Shown here piece after piece: positions 43,376 through 52,061 of a stretch of DNA of 64,000 nucleotides. The DNA is from CAVSRC01 sp963781775. GTDB taxonomy: Bacteria > Pseudomonadota > Alphaproteobacteria > Rhizobiales > Kaistiaceae. How positions within the stretch are numbered: the stretch's first letter is position 1; every line of letters begins with the position of its first letter. Below the pieces are notes generated by a model. The model worked only from the letters and a program-made list of their open reading frames with translations. It was not told the DNA's origin and made no database searches. Location: the NCBI GenBank assembly GCA_963781775.1, contig CAWAHE010000024.1, positions 62,001-126,000 of the forward strand. The letters run 5' to 3'. The translations under genes and the position numbers were made by a program.

Positions 43376-43867
43376 ATGTCCGCCCGCAGGCATCCGTATA
43401 TCGGTCGGCGAACCCAACGCCAATCGCCGCCGTTCCTGCGCGGGGCCGCCATTGCTGCGCTCGCCCTGTCGCTCGGCGGCTGCGCCGGCCTCGGCCTGCC
43501 CTTTGGCAGCGAGATGTCCGCCAGCACAGCCTCGGCCAGCGGCGGCCTGAAACCGACCCTGGTCAGCGCCCGTGTCGTCGATGGTGTCGACCCGTCCGAC
43601 TGGGAGACCATTCGCCGCACGGTCGCCAGCGCCGCCACCAATACAGGCGCCAGCCGCCTCGAGTGGAGCAATCCGGACACCGGCTCGACAGGGGCGGTCG
43701 CCGATCTCACCCCCGCAATCCAGCGGGGCGGCCACCTCTGCCGCACCTTCTCGACCACCGTCAACGACCAGCGGGGCATCCGCCGCTATGCCGGCGACGC
43801 CTGCCAGCGCACCGATGGCCGCTGGCAACTCTACGGAATGGCCGCCGACGACGCGCAGTTGCTCTGA
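43376..43867 (+). CDS. RT0821/Lpp0805-like surface lipoprotein
   Basis: A 163-residue predicted lipoprotein. After a basic N-terminus, 'AAIAALALSLGGC' gives a lipobox with Cys near residue 36. The mature C-terminal region has 'GHLCRTFSTTVN' and 'YAGDACQRTDGRWQLYG', the two-Cys pattern of the RT0821/Lpp0805 (17 kDa antigen-related) family. Likely outer-membrane or periplasmic; function unknown. Its place between pdxH and a DnaJ-like gene recurs in Rhizobiales. Confidence 0.8.
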   Translation: MSARRHPYIGRRTQRQSPPFLRGAAIAALALSLGGCAGLGLPFGSEMSASTASASGGLKPTLVSARVVDGVDPSDWETIRRTVASAATNTGASRLEWSNPDTGSTGAVADLTPAIQRGGHLCRTFSTTVNDQRGIRRYAGDACQRTDGRWQLYGMAADDAQLL

Positions 43868-43986
43868 TTTTCGTAACAATTCCGGCGGCCGATTGCCGCA
43901 AATGCTGGTATTTGCTGCGCGAATGACCATATTCACGGCGGTCGGCGATTCCGCCGGCCGGCGACCAATCTGATATATTTTCGGCC

Positions 43987-44946
43987 ATGCGCGATCCTTA
44001 TGAGGTGCTCGGCGTCAGCCGGACGGCCAGCGAGAGCGAAATCAAGTCGGCTTTCCGCAAGCTCGCCAAGAAGCACCACCCAGACCAGAACAAGGACCCC
44101 AAGGCGAAGGAGCACTTCGCCGAGGCCAATAGCGCGTACGAAATCGTCGGCGACAAGGAGAAGCGCAAGCAGTTCGACCGAGGCGAAATCGGGCCGGACG
44201 GCAAGCCGCGTTTTCAGGGGTTCGAGGGCTTCACTGGTGGCGGCGCGCAGCAGCCCGGCGGCGGCGCGCGCACGTTCCGCTGGTCGAGCGGCGGGCCGGG
44301 CGGCGGGTTTGCCGGTGGCGGCGGCGAGCCCTTCGCGGACGATATCCTCAGCGACATTCTCGGCGGTTTCGGACGCGGGCGAGCTCGCGGCGCGCGTCAG
44401 CAGGCGCCGCGCGGCGAAGATATCGCGGCGACCGCCGCGGTAACGCTCGAGCAGATCGTCCACGGCGAGAAAGTCCGCGTCGACCTGCCGACCGGGCGCA
44501 CGCTGGAGGTCACAGTGCCCTTCGGCACCCGGCCAGGGCAGACGATCCGGCTCAAGGGTCAGGGGCGGCCAAGCCCAATGGGCGGCACGCCCGGCGACGC
44601 CATGGTCACCATCGAGTTCGTGCCGCATCCGCTGTTCCGCGTCGACGGCGACACGCTCCGACGCGAGATCGCGATCACCCTCGACGAGGCGGTGCTCGGC
44701 GCCAAGGTGCGCGTGCCAACGCTGGACGGACCGGTGACGTTGACGGTGCCGCCGAAATCGAGCGGCGGCCGCACGCTCCGCCTCAAGGGCAAGGGCTTGC
44801 CGCGTGCCGGCGGCGGACGCGGCGACCTTCTGGTCGCGCTCAAGATCGTGCTGCCCGAAGGCGGCGACGCCGAACTGGAAGCGCTGATGAAAACGTGGCG
44901 CGAGAAGAAGCGCTACACCGCCCGCGACGAGACGTCGGAAGCCTGA
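43987..44946 (+). CDS. DnaJ-like co-chaperone (CbpA type, no zinc finger)
   Basis: A 319-residue J-protein. The J domain (1-68) carries the Hsp70-stimulating HPD in 'KLAKKHHPDQNKDPKAKEHF'. A Gly/Phe-rich linker (70-140) follows, and two DnaJ C-terminal beta domains (about 145-305, 'LPTGRTLEVTVPFGTRPGQT', 'GGTPGDAMVTIE'). The CxxCxGxG zinc fingers of DnaJ are absent, as in CbpA. It recruits DnaK to clients. Its last 34 bases overlap the tail of the convergent Sua5 gene. Confidence 0.93.
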   Translation: MRDPYEVLGVSRTASESEIKSAFRKLAKKHHPDQNKDPKAKEHFAEANSAYEIVGDKEKRKQFDRGEIGPDGKPRFQGFEGFTGGGAQQPGGGARTFRWSSGGPGGGFAGGGGEPFADDILSDILGGFGRGRARGARQQAPRGEDIAATAAVTLEQIVHGEKVRVDLPTGRTLEVTVPFGTRPGQTIRLKGQGRPSPMGGTPGDAMVTIEFVPHPLFRVDGDTLRREIAITLDEAVLGAKVRVPTLDGPVTLTVPPKSSGGRTLRLKGKGLPRAGGGRGDLLVALKIVLPEGGDAELEALMKTWREKKRYTARDETSEA

Positions 44947-45938
44947 GGGCGCGGCGCCGCGGCGCGGCGCAGGCGGTCGTTGATCGCCTCGCCAAGACCC
45001 CGTTCAGGAATCGACATGACGGCGATGGTGCTCGCTTTCCGATCCAATTCCCTGAGTCCGGCGAAGAACTTGGCGGCGGCCTCTGAGGTGTCGCCTGAAG
45101 GGCTGAGATTGACGGTCGCCACCGCCATGTCAGCGCCCTTCGGCAGGTCCAGTCCGAATGCAAGCAGCGCCTCGCCCGCCCTCACCTCGCGCACGTCGAG
45201 CCGCAACGCCGCTGCCGGCGCGTAATGCGAGACGAGCATGCCTGGCGCCGCCGGTGCGGCTTGATCGGCGACGCCAACGGTCAGCGCCATGCCCAGCACG
45301 TTCTCGATCGCCGACCGGGGGAGCCCGCCCGCCCTGAGCAGCGTCGGCACTGGGCCCGCAAGGCCGACGATGGTCGATTCCAGGCCGATAGTCGTCGGGC
45401 CGGCGTCCAGGATCACCGCGACGTCGCTGCCGAGATCATCGGCGACATGGCCCGCCGTTGTTGGGCTGACGTGCCCGGAGCGGTTGGCGCTTGGCGCCGC
45501 CAGCGGACGACCGAAGGCGGACAGCAATGCTGTCGCGACCGGATGCGCCGGCACGCGGATCGCGACCGTATCGAGGCCGGCGGTCACCATGTCGGCGACG
45601 GCAGCGCCGGGACTCTTCGGCAGCACCAGCGTCAACGGACCCGGCCAGAACGCGGCGGCGAGTCGCTCGGCGCGCTGGTCGAACGTGGCGATGCGGCGAG
45701 CCTCCGCCAACGAAGCGGCATGGACGATCAGCGGATTGAAACGCGGCCGGCCCTTGGCGAGAAAGATGCGGCCAACGGCGTCAGCATCGGTGGCGTCGGC
45801 GGCGAGGCCGTAAACGGTCTCGGTCGGCATGGCGACGAGCTCGCCGCGGCCAAGCGCGGCGACGGCCGCCGCGATGCCCGCGTCACCGGCAGAGGCCATG
45901 TCGAACGTGCGGGGTGGATTTGCGCTAGTCTGTGCCAT
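44913..45938 (-). CDS. L-threonylcarbamoyladenylate synthase (Sua5 type)
   Basis: Makes threonylcarbamoyl-AMP for the t6A modification of tRNA. The 341-residue protein has the YrdC domain (about 15-205; 'GELVAMPTETVYGLAADATD', 'KGRPRFNPLIVH', 'FWPGPLTLVLP', 'RVPAHPVA', 'APSANRSGHVSPTTA') and the extra C-terminal Sua5 domain (from about 235, 'GMLVSHYAPAAALRL'). The two-domain form distinguishes it from TsaC. The ATG at 45938 fits; a longer frame upstream is not homologous. Confidence 0.94.
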   Translation of the reverse strand: MAQTSANPPRTFDMASAGDAGIAAAVAALGRGELVAMPTETVYGLAADATDADAVGRIFLAKGRPRFNPLIVHAASLAEARRIATFDQRAERLAAAFWPGPLTLVLPKSPGAAVADMVTAGLDTVAIRVPAHPVATALLSAFGRPLAAPSANRSGHVSPTTAGHVADDLGSDVAVILDAGPTTIGLESTIVGLAGPVPTLLRAGGLPRSAIENVLGMALTVGVADQAAPAAPGMLVSHYAPAAALRLDVREVRAGEALLAFGLDLPKGADMAVATVNLSPSGDTSEAAAKFFAGLRELDRKASTIAVMSIPERGLGEAINDRLRRAAAPRPQASDVSSRAV

Positions 45939-46340
45939 CGGGTCAGAGTGCCGCTCCGGGCGAGCCGGGTTCTCGCCTGCGGGCACGCGCTGCGTCAAGC
46001 GACGGCGGGGAATCCTTCGATGAGCCTCCCCAATCCGGGTTCCGATTTCGCCTTCGGCCTGAGCGCCTTTGGCGGCTTCGCGAAATCTTGCGCCCGTTCG
46101 GTCTTGCGTCAGGCGGTGCGCTTCTGGCAAAGGGCGCGGTCGGAGCCGGTGCGGGCGAACACGGCCGGGCGATTGCTTTGGCGCGGTATCACGCCGAATG
46201 GTTGTCGGGCGAGATTTTGTCCCTGGCGGCGGGTGTGATCGAGGGAACTGACAGAATGACCCGGGCCGCGCATCATCTCGACATCGGTCGATCGCCGCCG
46301 TGAGGACTATGCTCGCCGAAAAGGGGCCAGGAGCGTGCAA
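45939..46340 (+). other. 402 bp region with a protein-like remnant, no intact gene
   Basis: Between the Sua5 start and the crotonase start I see no intact homologous gene. A + strand frame ending at 46303 reads in a protein-like way for its last 80 codons (for example 'ALARYHAEWLSGEILSLAAG' near 46170-46230), but has no believable start. Parallel frames around 46020-46080 ('NPGSDFAFGLSAFGGFA') also look protein-like. This fits a decayed gene, perhaps the end of an acyl-CoA dehydrogenase; the identification is weak. Confidence 0.3.
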
Positions 46341-47090
46341 ATGAGCGAAGAGGTGGTCGGGGAAATCGCCGACGGTGTGCAGACCATTCGCATCGAACGA
46401 ATGGAGGCGGAAAACCGACTGACCGCCGATATGTGCGAGGCGATTTCGGATTCGCTCGCGTTCGGCGAAAGCAGTTCGCGCGTGCGCGCCGTGCTTCTCA
46501 TCGGCACGCCCGGCATGTTCACCGCCGGCCATGACGCCAACGACCTTCAAGGGTATCTTACCGCGGGCGGCATCGGCGAAAGCGTGCTCAGGCTGCTCAA
46601 GACGATGGCTTCGATCGACAAACCGGTGATCGCCGCCGTCGACGGCACGTCCCACGGTCTTGGCACTATCCTGCTCTTTCTCTGCGATTATGTCGTGGCC
46701 AGCGAGTGGTCGATCATCTCGGCGCCTTCGGCGGAGGTCGGCATGCCGCCCGAGGGCGCGACCAGCATCATCGCCCCTGCCCTGATGGGCTACCATCGCG
46801 CCTTTGGCTTGCTGGTCATGGGCGACCACTTCGATGCACAGCAGGCGATGCACGCCGGCCTGGTCAATCGCGTCGTTCCGGCCGATGCCGTGGAGTCGGC
46901 CGGCCAGGAAGCGGCGCGCATTCTCGCCGCCAAGCCGCCGGAGGCCGTGCGCATGGCGCGGCGCCTCATGCGGGGCGATCGGCTCAACATCCTTCAGCGC
47001 ATCGATCTCGAGGCGAGCAGCTTCGCCGACCTGTTACGCTCACCCGCGGCGCGCGACGCCTTGCAGGACTATATCGACGCCAACCGCTAA
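46341..47090 (+). CDS. Enoyl-CoA hydratase/isomerase family (crotonase) protein
   Basis: A 249-residue crotonase-fold protein. The oxyanion-hole loops are 'MFTAGHDANDL' and 'DGTSHGLGTILLFLCDYVVA'. The usual hydratase Glu pair is not clear: the region reads 'FSAPSAEVGMPPEGATS', with a Glu in the isomerase-like position, so it may be an isomerase or an atypical hydratase. The ATG has AGGAG 7 bases upstream. It is probably cotranscribed with the following deacetylase-like gene (22 bp gap). Confidence 0.87.
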   Translation: MSEEVVGEIADGVQTIRIERMEAENRLTADMCEAISDSLAFGESSSRVRAVLLIGTPGMFTAGHDANDLQGYLTAGGIGESVLRLLKTMASIDKPVIAAVDGTSHGLGTILLFLCDYVVASEWSIISAPSAEVGMPPEGATSIIAPALMGYHRAFGLLVMGDHFDAQQAMHAGLVNRVVPADAVESAGQEAARILAAKPPEAVRMARRLMRGDRLNILQRIDLEASSFADLLRSPAARDALQDYIDANR

Positions 47091-47112
47091 AGCGGCGCGA
47101 ACTGGAGCCTCC

Positions 47113-48042
47113 TTGTCGACCCTCCTCATCCAAGACCCGGTCTTTCTCGATCACGCCGTCCCGCCGGGTCATCCCGAACGGCCCGATCGCCTGCGTGCCA
47201 TCGAGAAGGCGCTCTCGGGCGAGCGTTTCGCCGGTCTCGTTCGCAAGCCGGCTCCGCCGGCGGCAACGGCCGAGGTTTTGGCAACCGCGCACACCGAAGA
47301 CTACATCGATGAGGTGCGCGCCGCCGTGCCCGACGACGGCATGGTGCAGATCGAAGCCGACACCTACCTGTGCCCCAAGACGTTCGACGTCGCGGCGCGC
47401 GCTGCCGGTGCCGCCTGCCTTGCCGTGAACGAAGTCATGACTGGCGCGGCGGCCAACGCCTTCTGCGCCATCCGTCCGCCGGGCCACCACGCCGAAGCCG
47501 ACGCGCCGATGGGCTTCTGCCTGTTCAACAACGCCGTCATCGCGGCGCGCCAGGCGCAACGCGTGCATGGCGCGGCGCGCGTCGCGATCGTCGACTGGGA
47601 CGTGCATCACGGCAACGGCACGCAGGCGATCGTGTGGAGCGACCCGTCGATCCTCTATTGCTCGACCCACCAGATGCCGCTCTATCCCGGCACCGGCGCG
47701 ATGTCGGAGACCGGTTGCGGCAACATCGTCAACGCGCCGCTGGCTGCTGAAAGCGGCGGCGCCGAATTCGAGCAGGCCTTCGCCGATCGCGTCCTGCCCG
47801 CCCTTCACGCCTTCGCGCCGGACCTGATCGTCATCTCCGCCGGCTTCGACGCCCACTGGCGCGATCCGCTCGCCAACCTCAACCTGCGCGAGGAGGACTT
47901 TGTCCGCGCGACGGAGGAGCTGATGGAGGCCGCCAACCGCCATTGCGGCGGGCGCATCGTCAGCGTGCTCGAAGGCGGCTATGATCTCGTCGGCCTCGCC
48001 GACTCGGCCGCCGCGCACGTGGCGACGCTGATGACCGCCTGA
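47113..48042 (+). CDS. Histone deacetylase-like amidohydrolase (class II/AcuC-like)
   Basis: A 309-residue zinc amidohydrolase of the HDAC/acetoin-utilisation/polyamine-deacetylase fold. It starts 'LIQDPVFLDHAVPPGHPERP' and has 'RPPGHHAEADAPMGFCLFNN' (His-His dyad), 'VDWDVHHGNGTQ' (zinc Asp and His), and 'LIVISAGFDAHWRDPLA' (second zinc Asp). The substrate could be acetylpolyamine or acetyl-lysine protein. The TTG start at 47113 has GGAG upstream; no better start lies before the family's first motif. The next gene, xseB, follows at 17 bp. Confidence 0.92.
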   Translation: MSTLLIQDPVFLDHAVPPGHPERPDRLRAIEKALSGERFAGLVRKPAPPAATAEVLATAHTEDYIDEVRAAVPDDGMVQIEADTYLCPKTFDVAARAAGAACLAVNEVMTGAAANAFCAIRPPGHHAEADAPMGFCLFNNAVIAARQAQRVHGAARVAIVDWDVHHGNGTQAIVWSDPSILYCSTHQMPLYPGTGAMSETGCGNIVNAPLAAESGGAEFEQAFADRVLPALHAFAPDLIVISAGFDAHWRDPLANLNLREEDFVRATEELMEAANRHCGGRIVSVLEGGYDLVGLADSAAAHVATLMTA

Positions 48043-48059
48043 CAATCGAGGGAACCCGG

Positions 48060-48320
48060 ATGGCCGAGAAGGAACCGACGCCCGTCGAGGAGATGACGTT
48101 CGAGGCGGCGCTCAAGGAGCTCGAACAGATCGTCAGCCGCCTGGAGCGCGGCGAGGTGCCGCTCGCCGAGTCGATCGTGATCTACGAGCGCGGCGACGCG
48201 CTGAAGAAGCATTGCGACGCCCTGCTCAAGCAGGCCGAGGCGCGGGTCGAGAAGATCAGAGTCGGTGCCGGCGGCAAGGCGGAAGGCAGCGAACCGCTCG
48301 ACGAGGACGCGCCCTTCTAG
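48060..48320 (+). CDS. xseB: Exodeoxyribonuclease VII small subunit
   Basis: An 86-residue helical subunit of the single-strand exonuclease XseAB. The signature 'MTFEAALKELEQIVSRLERG' and 'VPLAESIVIYERGDALKKHC' are typical. xseA is not in the window. It ends just before a strong terminator hairpin. Confidence 0.96.
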   Translation: MAEKEPTPVEEMTFEAALKELEQIVSRLERGEVPLAESIVIYERGDALKKHCDALLKQAEARVEKIRVGAGGKAEGSEPLDEDAPF

Positions 48321-48328
48321 GTCAAACA

Positions 48329-48354
48329 AAATGGGGCGCCGAAGCGCCCCATTT
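48329..48354. terminator. Bidirectional rho-independent terminator
   Basis: AAATGGGGCGC-CGAA-GCGCCCCATTT is a perfect 11 bp stem with a 4-base loop, A-rich on the left and T-rich on the right, so it can work on both strands. It sits between the convergent xseB and sugar-binding protein genes. Confidence 0.85.
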
Positions 48355-48375
48355 CACATCTGGAATTCTGCCGGA

Positions 48376-49320
48376 CTAGAACGGCGAATCCGGGAAGTAC
48401 CACTCGGCCGCGTTGTCCTTGGTGATCAGCGTGGCGTCGAGGATATAGCTGCCGCGGATCGGAACCTGATCCATGAGGCCGGCGACGGTCAGTTCCATCG
48501 CGGTGCCGACCATCGACGGCGGATAGGCGACGTCGACCGGGATCATTTTGTCGCCGTCCATCACCTTCTTGACCATCTCCTTCATGCCGGCGCCGGCAAT
48601 GACGTACTGGATGTCGGTGCGGTTGGCCTGCTTGATGGCCTCGAGCACGCCGACGGCCATGTCGTCATCCTGGCACCACACGACGTCGATCTTCGGATAC
48701 TTGGTCAGGTAGTCCTGCATGACCTTGAAGGCGTCGTCGCGCGACCAGTTGCCGAACTGCTTCTCGAGCACCTTCACGCCGCTGCCGGCGATAGCCTTGT
48801 CGAAGCCGTCCTGACGCATCTGGTCGATCGGGATCGGCAGACCGCGGATCACGACCACCTGTGCGTCCGGGCTGTGCGCCTTGATGTAATCGCCTGCCGC
48901 GGCGCCGAGCGCCGGGTTGTTACCGCCGACGTAGAGGTCCTGGAAGGAGGTGTCGGAGAGCGCACGATCGACGATGGTGACGAACTTGCCCTTGGCCTTC
49001 ACTTCCTTGATCGAAGCTGCCAGCTCGTCGGGGTTGTGCGGCAGGATCACCAAAGCGTCGATGCCCTGGGTGACCAGATCCTCAACCGCATTGGTCTGCG
49101 CGGCGCCGTCGGGCGACGTCTTCACGATCATCTTGAGGCCGGGGTGCGAGGCTTCGAGCAGTTTGGCGACGCGCTGCGCGTGGAACACGACGCCGCCAGT
49201 CCAGCCGTGGTCGGCGGCCGGGATCGATACGCCGATGGTGATGTCCTTGGCCTGCGCGACACCAACGCCCATGCCGACGCTGAGCGCGACGGCGGCCATG
49301 CCCATGATCAGTTTACGCAT
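48376..49320 (-). CDS. Sugar ABC transporter, periplasmic substrate-binding protein
   Basis: A 314-residue periplasmic binding protein of the ribose/galactose type (Peripla_BP_4). The signal peptide is 'MRKLIMGMAAVALSVGMGVG' ending near AQA-K. The mature start 'DITIGVSIPAADHGWTGGVV' and 'DGAAQTNAVEDLVTQGIDAL' are family patterns; the hinge region reads 'DVVWCQDDDMAVGVLEAI'. The ATG has AAGGAGG upstream. It is the last gene of the ATPase-permease-binding protein operon. The exact sugar is unknown. Confidence 0.93.
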   Translation of the reverse strand: MRKLIMGMAAVALSVGMGVGVAQAKDITIGVSIPAADHGWTGGVVFHAQRVAKLLEASHPGLKMIVKTSPDGAAQTNAVEDLVTQGIDALVILPHNPDELAASIKEVKAKGKFVTIVDRALSDTSFQDLYVGGNNPALGAAAGDYIKAHSPDAQVVVIRGLPIPIDQMRQDGFDKAIAGSGVKVLEKQFGNWSRDDAFKVMQDYLTKYPKIDVVWCQDDDMAVGVLEAIKQANRTDIQYVIAGAGMKEMVKKVMDGDKMIPVDVAYPPSMVGTAMELTVAGLMDQVPIRGSYILDATLITKDNAAEWYFPDSPF

Positions 49321-49391
49321 GCGTTCAGTCCTCCTTGGGTGGGGGCCGTCAGGTAGTAGAAACGGGCGGCCCGTTTGGCCCGTCACGTCCA

Positions 49392-50390
49392 TCAAGACCG
49401 GCGCAGAAGGGAGCGCTGAACCAACATCGCAATGATGATGATTGCTCCCTGGACTGCGCCGATCAGGTATTCGCTGATGAAGTTAGAAAGTACCATGATA
49501 TTTCCGACAATCTCAAGAATGAAGGCGCCGCAGATCGTGCCCCAGATGCGTCCAACGCCGCCACGCAGCGCCGTACCGCCGATGACGACTGCAGTGATCG
49601 CCTGAAGTTCCCACAGGATGCCCGTCGTCGCCGTGGCGGAGCCAAGACGCGGCACATAGGCCAGCACCGCCACGGCCACGCAGATACCCTGGATGATGTA
49701 GGTGATCGTCCGAATGCGCGAGACCGGAATGCCCGAATAACGCGCGACTTCCTCGTTGGAACCGACCGCGATGACATGCCGGCCGAAGGCGGTGCGGTTG
49801 AATACGAAGGCGCCGACCGCTGCCATCGCCAGGATGAGAATGATGGGTACGGGGACACCGAATACATCGCCGAAATAGACCGGCCGGTAGATATCGCGGA
49901 GCTCCGGCGATTTCATCGTGATCGAGCCGCCGCCGGCGAGCCAGGTGGTCAGGCCGCGGAAGATGCCCATGGTGCCGAGCGTGGCAATGAACGGCTCGAT
50001 CCGCCCGATGGTGGTGATCATGCCATTGGCGAGGCCGCATGCGGCCCCGATAGCGATCGCCAGCGCCATCGCAACAACGATCATGGTGAAGGGGTCGCTG
50101 ATGACCGCCGTGTTCATGAAGAGGATCATCAGGCTGGCCACGAAGGCCGCCATCGAGCCCACCGAAAGATCGAGACCGCCCGCGGAAATGACGAAGGTGC
50201 CGCCGACCGCGATGATGGCGATGAAGGCGCTGCGGGTCAGGACATTGGTCAGATTGCCGAGACTAAAGAAGCTATCGTTGACGAGACTGCCGACGACCAG
50301 CAGCAGGGCCAGCGCGATGAATGGAGCGACCGCCGCCATGTCGATATTGCTGAGCGTCCAGCCCGGCCGTTTGATCGTCGTGTCGCTCAT
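49392..50390 (-). CDS. Sugar ABC transporter permease (RbsC type)
   Basis: A 332-residue membrane permease with eight or more helices, of the ribose/xylose/AI-2 transporter family. Typical motifs are 'GGLDLSVGSMAAFVASLMI', 'ATLGTMGIFRGLTTWLAGG', and 'TAVVIGGTALRGGVGRIWGT'. The start overlaps the ATPase stop by 4 bp. It works as a dimer with the ATPase upstream and the binding protein downstream. Confidence 0.94.
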   Translation of the reverse strand: MSDTTIKRPGWTLSNIDMAAVAPFIALALLLVVGSLVNDSFFSLGNLTNVLTRSAFIAIIAVGGTFVISAGGLDLSVGSMAAFVASLMILFMNTAVISDPFTMIVVAMALAIAIGAACGLANGMITTIGRIEPFIATLGTMGIFRGLTTWLAGGGSITMKSPELRDIYRPVYFGDVFGVPVPIILILAMAAVGAFVFNRTAFGRHVIAVGSNEEVARYSGIPVSRIRTITYIIQGICVAVAVLAYVPRLGSATATTGILWELQAITAVVIGGTALRGGVGRIWGTICGAFILEIVGNIMVLSNFISEYLIGAVQGAIIIIAMLVQRSLLRRS

Positions 50391-51928
50391 GCCGCTCCCG
50401 CCATCATTGCCCCGTCCTGCACTTTCACGCCGGTTGCGTGGAGCACGATCTCGTCCTCCGTCATCCGGTCGCCGTCCACCTCGCCGACGATGCGCCCGAG
50501 CCGCATGACCAGAATGCGGTGGCAGATGCCGATGAGCTCCTGCATCTCCGAGGAGATGACGATGACCGCCTTGCCGCGTCCGGCGAGGTCGGCGATGAAC
50601 TGATAGATCTGCTGCTTGGTGCCGATGTCGATGCCGCGCGTCGGTTCGTCGATGATGATCACCTGCGGATCGAGCTGCATCATCTTGGCAACCAGCAGTT
50701 TCTGCTGGTTGCCGCCGGAGAGCTGGCCGGCAAGCATATCGTGGCGCGGCGCGCGAATATCGAACTCGCCGATGGCGGTCTCGAGCGCGGCCTCCTCTTT
50801 GGCACGGTCGAGCACGGGCCCGCGGGCGAACTGCCGAAGCGCGGCCAACGTCAGGTTGGTGGTGAGATCGCGGGCGAGCAGCAGGCCTTTGCCTTTGCGA
50901 TCCTCGCTCAGATAAACGATGCCAACCTTGAGGCTGTCGCGCACGGAATGGAACGCGATCGGCGCGCCTTTCAGCCGGACCTCGCCGCGATGCGGCCGCA
51001 GGCCGACAACGCCTTCCATCAGCTCGGTGCGCCCTGCCCCGATCAGGCCGGCAAAGCCAAGAATCTCACCCGGCCGGACCGCGAACGCGGCGCCGCTGGC
51101 AAAGCCTGGAACGTCGAAGGATGTCACCTCGAGGATCGGCCCGGCGGCCGGCGCGGGTGGGCGCGCCGGATAGAGGTGCGACATGTCGCGGCCGACCATC
51201 AGCAGCGCCATGTCGACGGGCTTCAGCGTCGAAGCGTCGCGGGTGGCGATGTGCTTGCCGTCGCGGAGCACCGTCACGCGGTCGGCGACGGCGGCAACCT
51301 CGTTGAGACGGTGCGAGATGTACATCACCGCGACACCGCGCGTACGCAGGTCGCCGATGACCTTGAGGACGGCCTCCGTCTCGAAAGGCGTCAACGATGC
51401 GGTCGGCTCATCGAAGATGACGACGCGATGCGGCACGTTCAAGGCGCGGGCGATCTGCACGAGCTGGCGCTGGGCGATGGACAGACGCGAGATGACCGTC
51501 GTCGGCTCGATGTCGGCGCCGAGGGCATGCACCGCTTCGGCCGCCTGCCGGTTCATCGCACGGTCGTCGAGGACGATGCCGCGCCGAATCTCGCGGCCCA
51601 TGAAGATGTTCTGGGCGACGGTCAGATGCGGCGCGAGGAGAATCTCCTGGTGAACCAGGACGATACCGCGGCGCTCTGCGTCGACCGGGCCGGTGAAGAC
51701 CACCGGGCTGCCGTCGAACAGGACGTCACCCTTGGTCGCCGGCAGATGGCCGGCGAGGATCTTCATCAGGGTGGATTTGCCGGCGCCGTTCTCGCCAACG
51801 ATGGCGTGCACCTCGCCGGGGCGAAGCCCGAGCGAGATGTCACTGAGCACCTCCACCGGGCCGAACGATTTCGACAGATGTTGCGCCTCGAGCAGGTACG
51901 GTGCAGCGGTGCCTGTTGAGTCTGACAT
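50387..51928 (-). CDS. Sugar ABC transporter ATPase (RbsA type, two ABC domains)
   Basis: A 513-residue ATPase with two fused ABC modules, as in RbsA/MglA. Module 1: 'VGENGAGKSTLMKILAGHL', signature 'LSIAQRQLVQIARAL' (the degenerate form normal for this family), 'VIFDEPTASLTP'. Module 2: 'GLIGAGRTELMEGVVG' (Walker A with Arg in place of Lys, also normal for RbsA-like proteins) and 'LSGGNQQKLLVAKMM'. First gene of the operon; no regulator of the LacI or DeoR type lies next to it. Confidence 0.94.
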   Translation of the reverse strand: MSDSTGTAAPYLLEAQHLSKSFGPVEVLSDISLGLRPGEVHAIVGENGAGKSTLMKILAGHLPATKGDVLFDGSPVVFTGPVDAERRGIVLVHQEILLAPHLTVAQNIFMGREIRRGIVLDDRAMNRQAAEAVHALGADIEPTTVISRLSIAQRQLVQIARALNVPHRVVIFDEPTASLTPFETEAVLKVIGDLRTRGVAVMYISHRLNEVAAVADRVTVLRDGKHIATRDASTLKPVDMALLMVGRDMSHLYPARPPAPAAGPILEVTSFDVPGFASGAAFAVRPGEILGFAGLIGAGRTELMEGVVGLRPHRGEVRLKGAPIAFHSVRDSLKVGIVYLSEDRKGKGLLLARDLTTNLTLAALRQFARGPVLDRAKEEAALETAIGEFDIRAPRHDMLAGQLSGGNQQKLLVAKMMQLDPQVIIIDEPTRGIDIGTKQQIYQFIADLAGRGKAVIVISSEMQELIGICHRILVMRLGRIVGEVDGDRMTEDEIVLHATGVKVQDGAMMAGAA

Positions 51929-52003
51929 CGATTTTAATGCAACAGCCCAAGGGTGAATCCAGCCGGGCGGACCCTACTTTGAGCCACTAGCAAGGGCAAT
52001 CCC

Positions 52004-52039
52004 GGACGGCGACGCAAGCATGCTGCGTCGCGGTCGTCC
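52004..52039 (+). other. Long hairpin in the leader of the pirin gene
   Basis: GGACG (52004-52008) pairs with CGTCC (52035-52039), and GCGACGCA (52009-52016) with TGCGTCGC (52024-52031), around AGCATGC. This 13 bp stem with a 3-base bulge ends about 22 bp before the pirin ATG. It may act in the mRNA leader or as an operator between the divergent transporter and pirin genes. Confidence 0.45.
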
Positions 52040-52061
52040 CATTCAAGGAAATCCAAAAAAA

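Noticed and set aside
50438..51919. A 493-codon + strand open frame opposite the sugar ABC ATPase
   Set aside because: It is the antisense of two clear ABC modules and has shadow-like composition.
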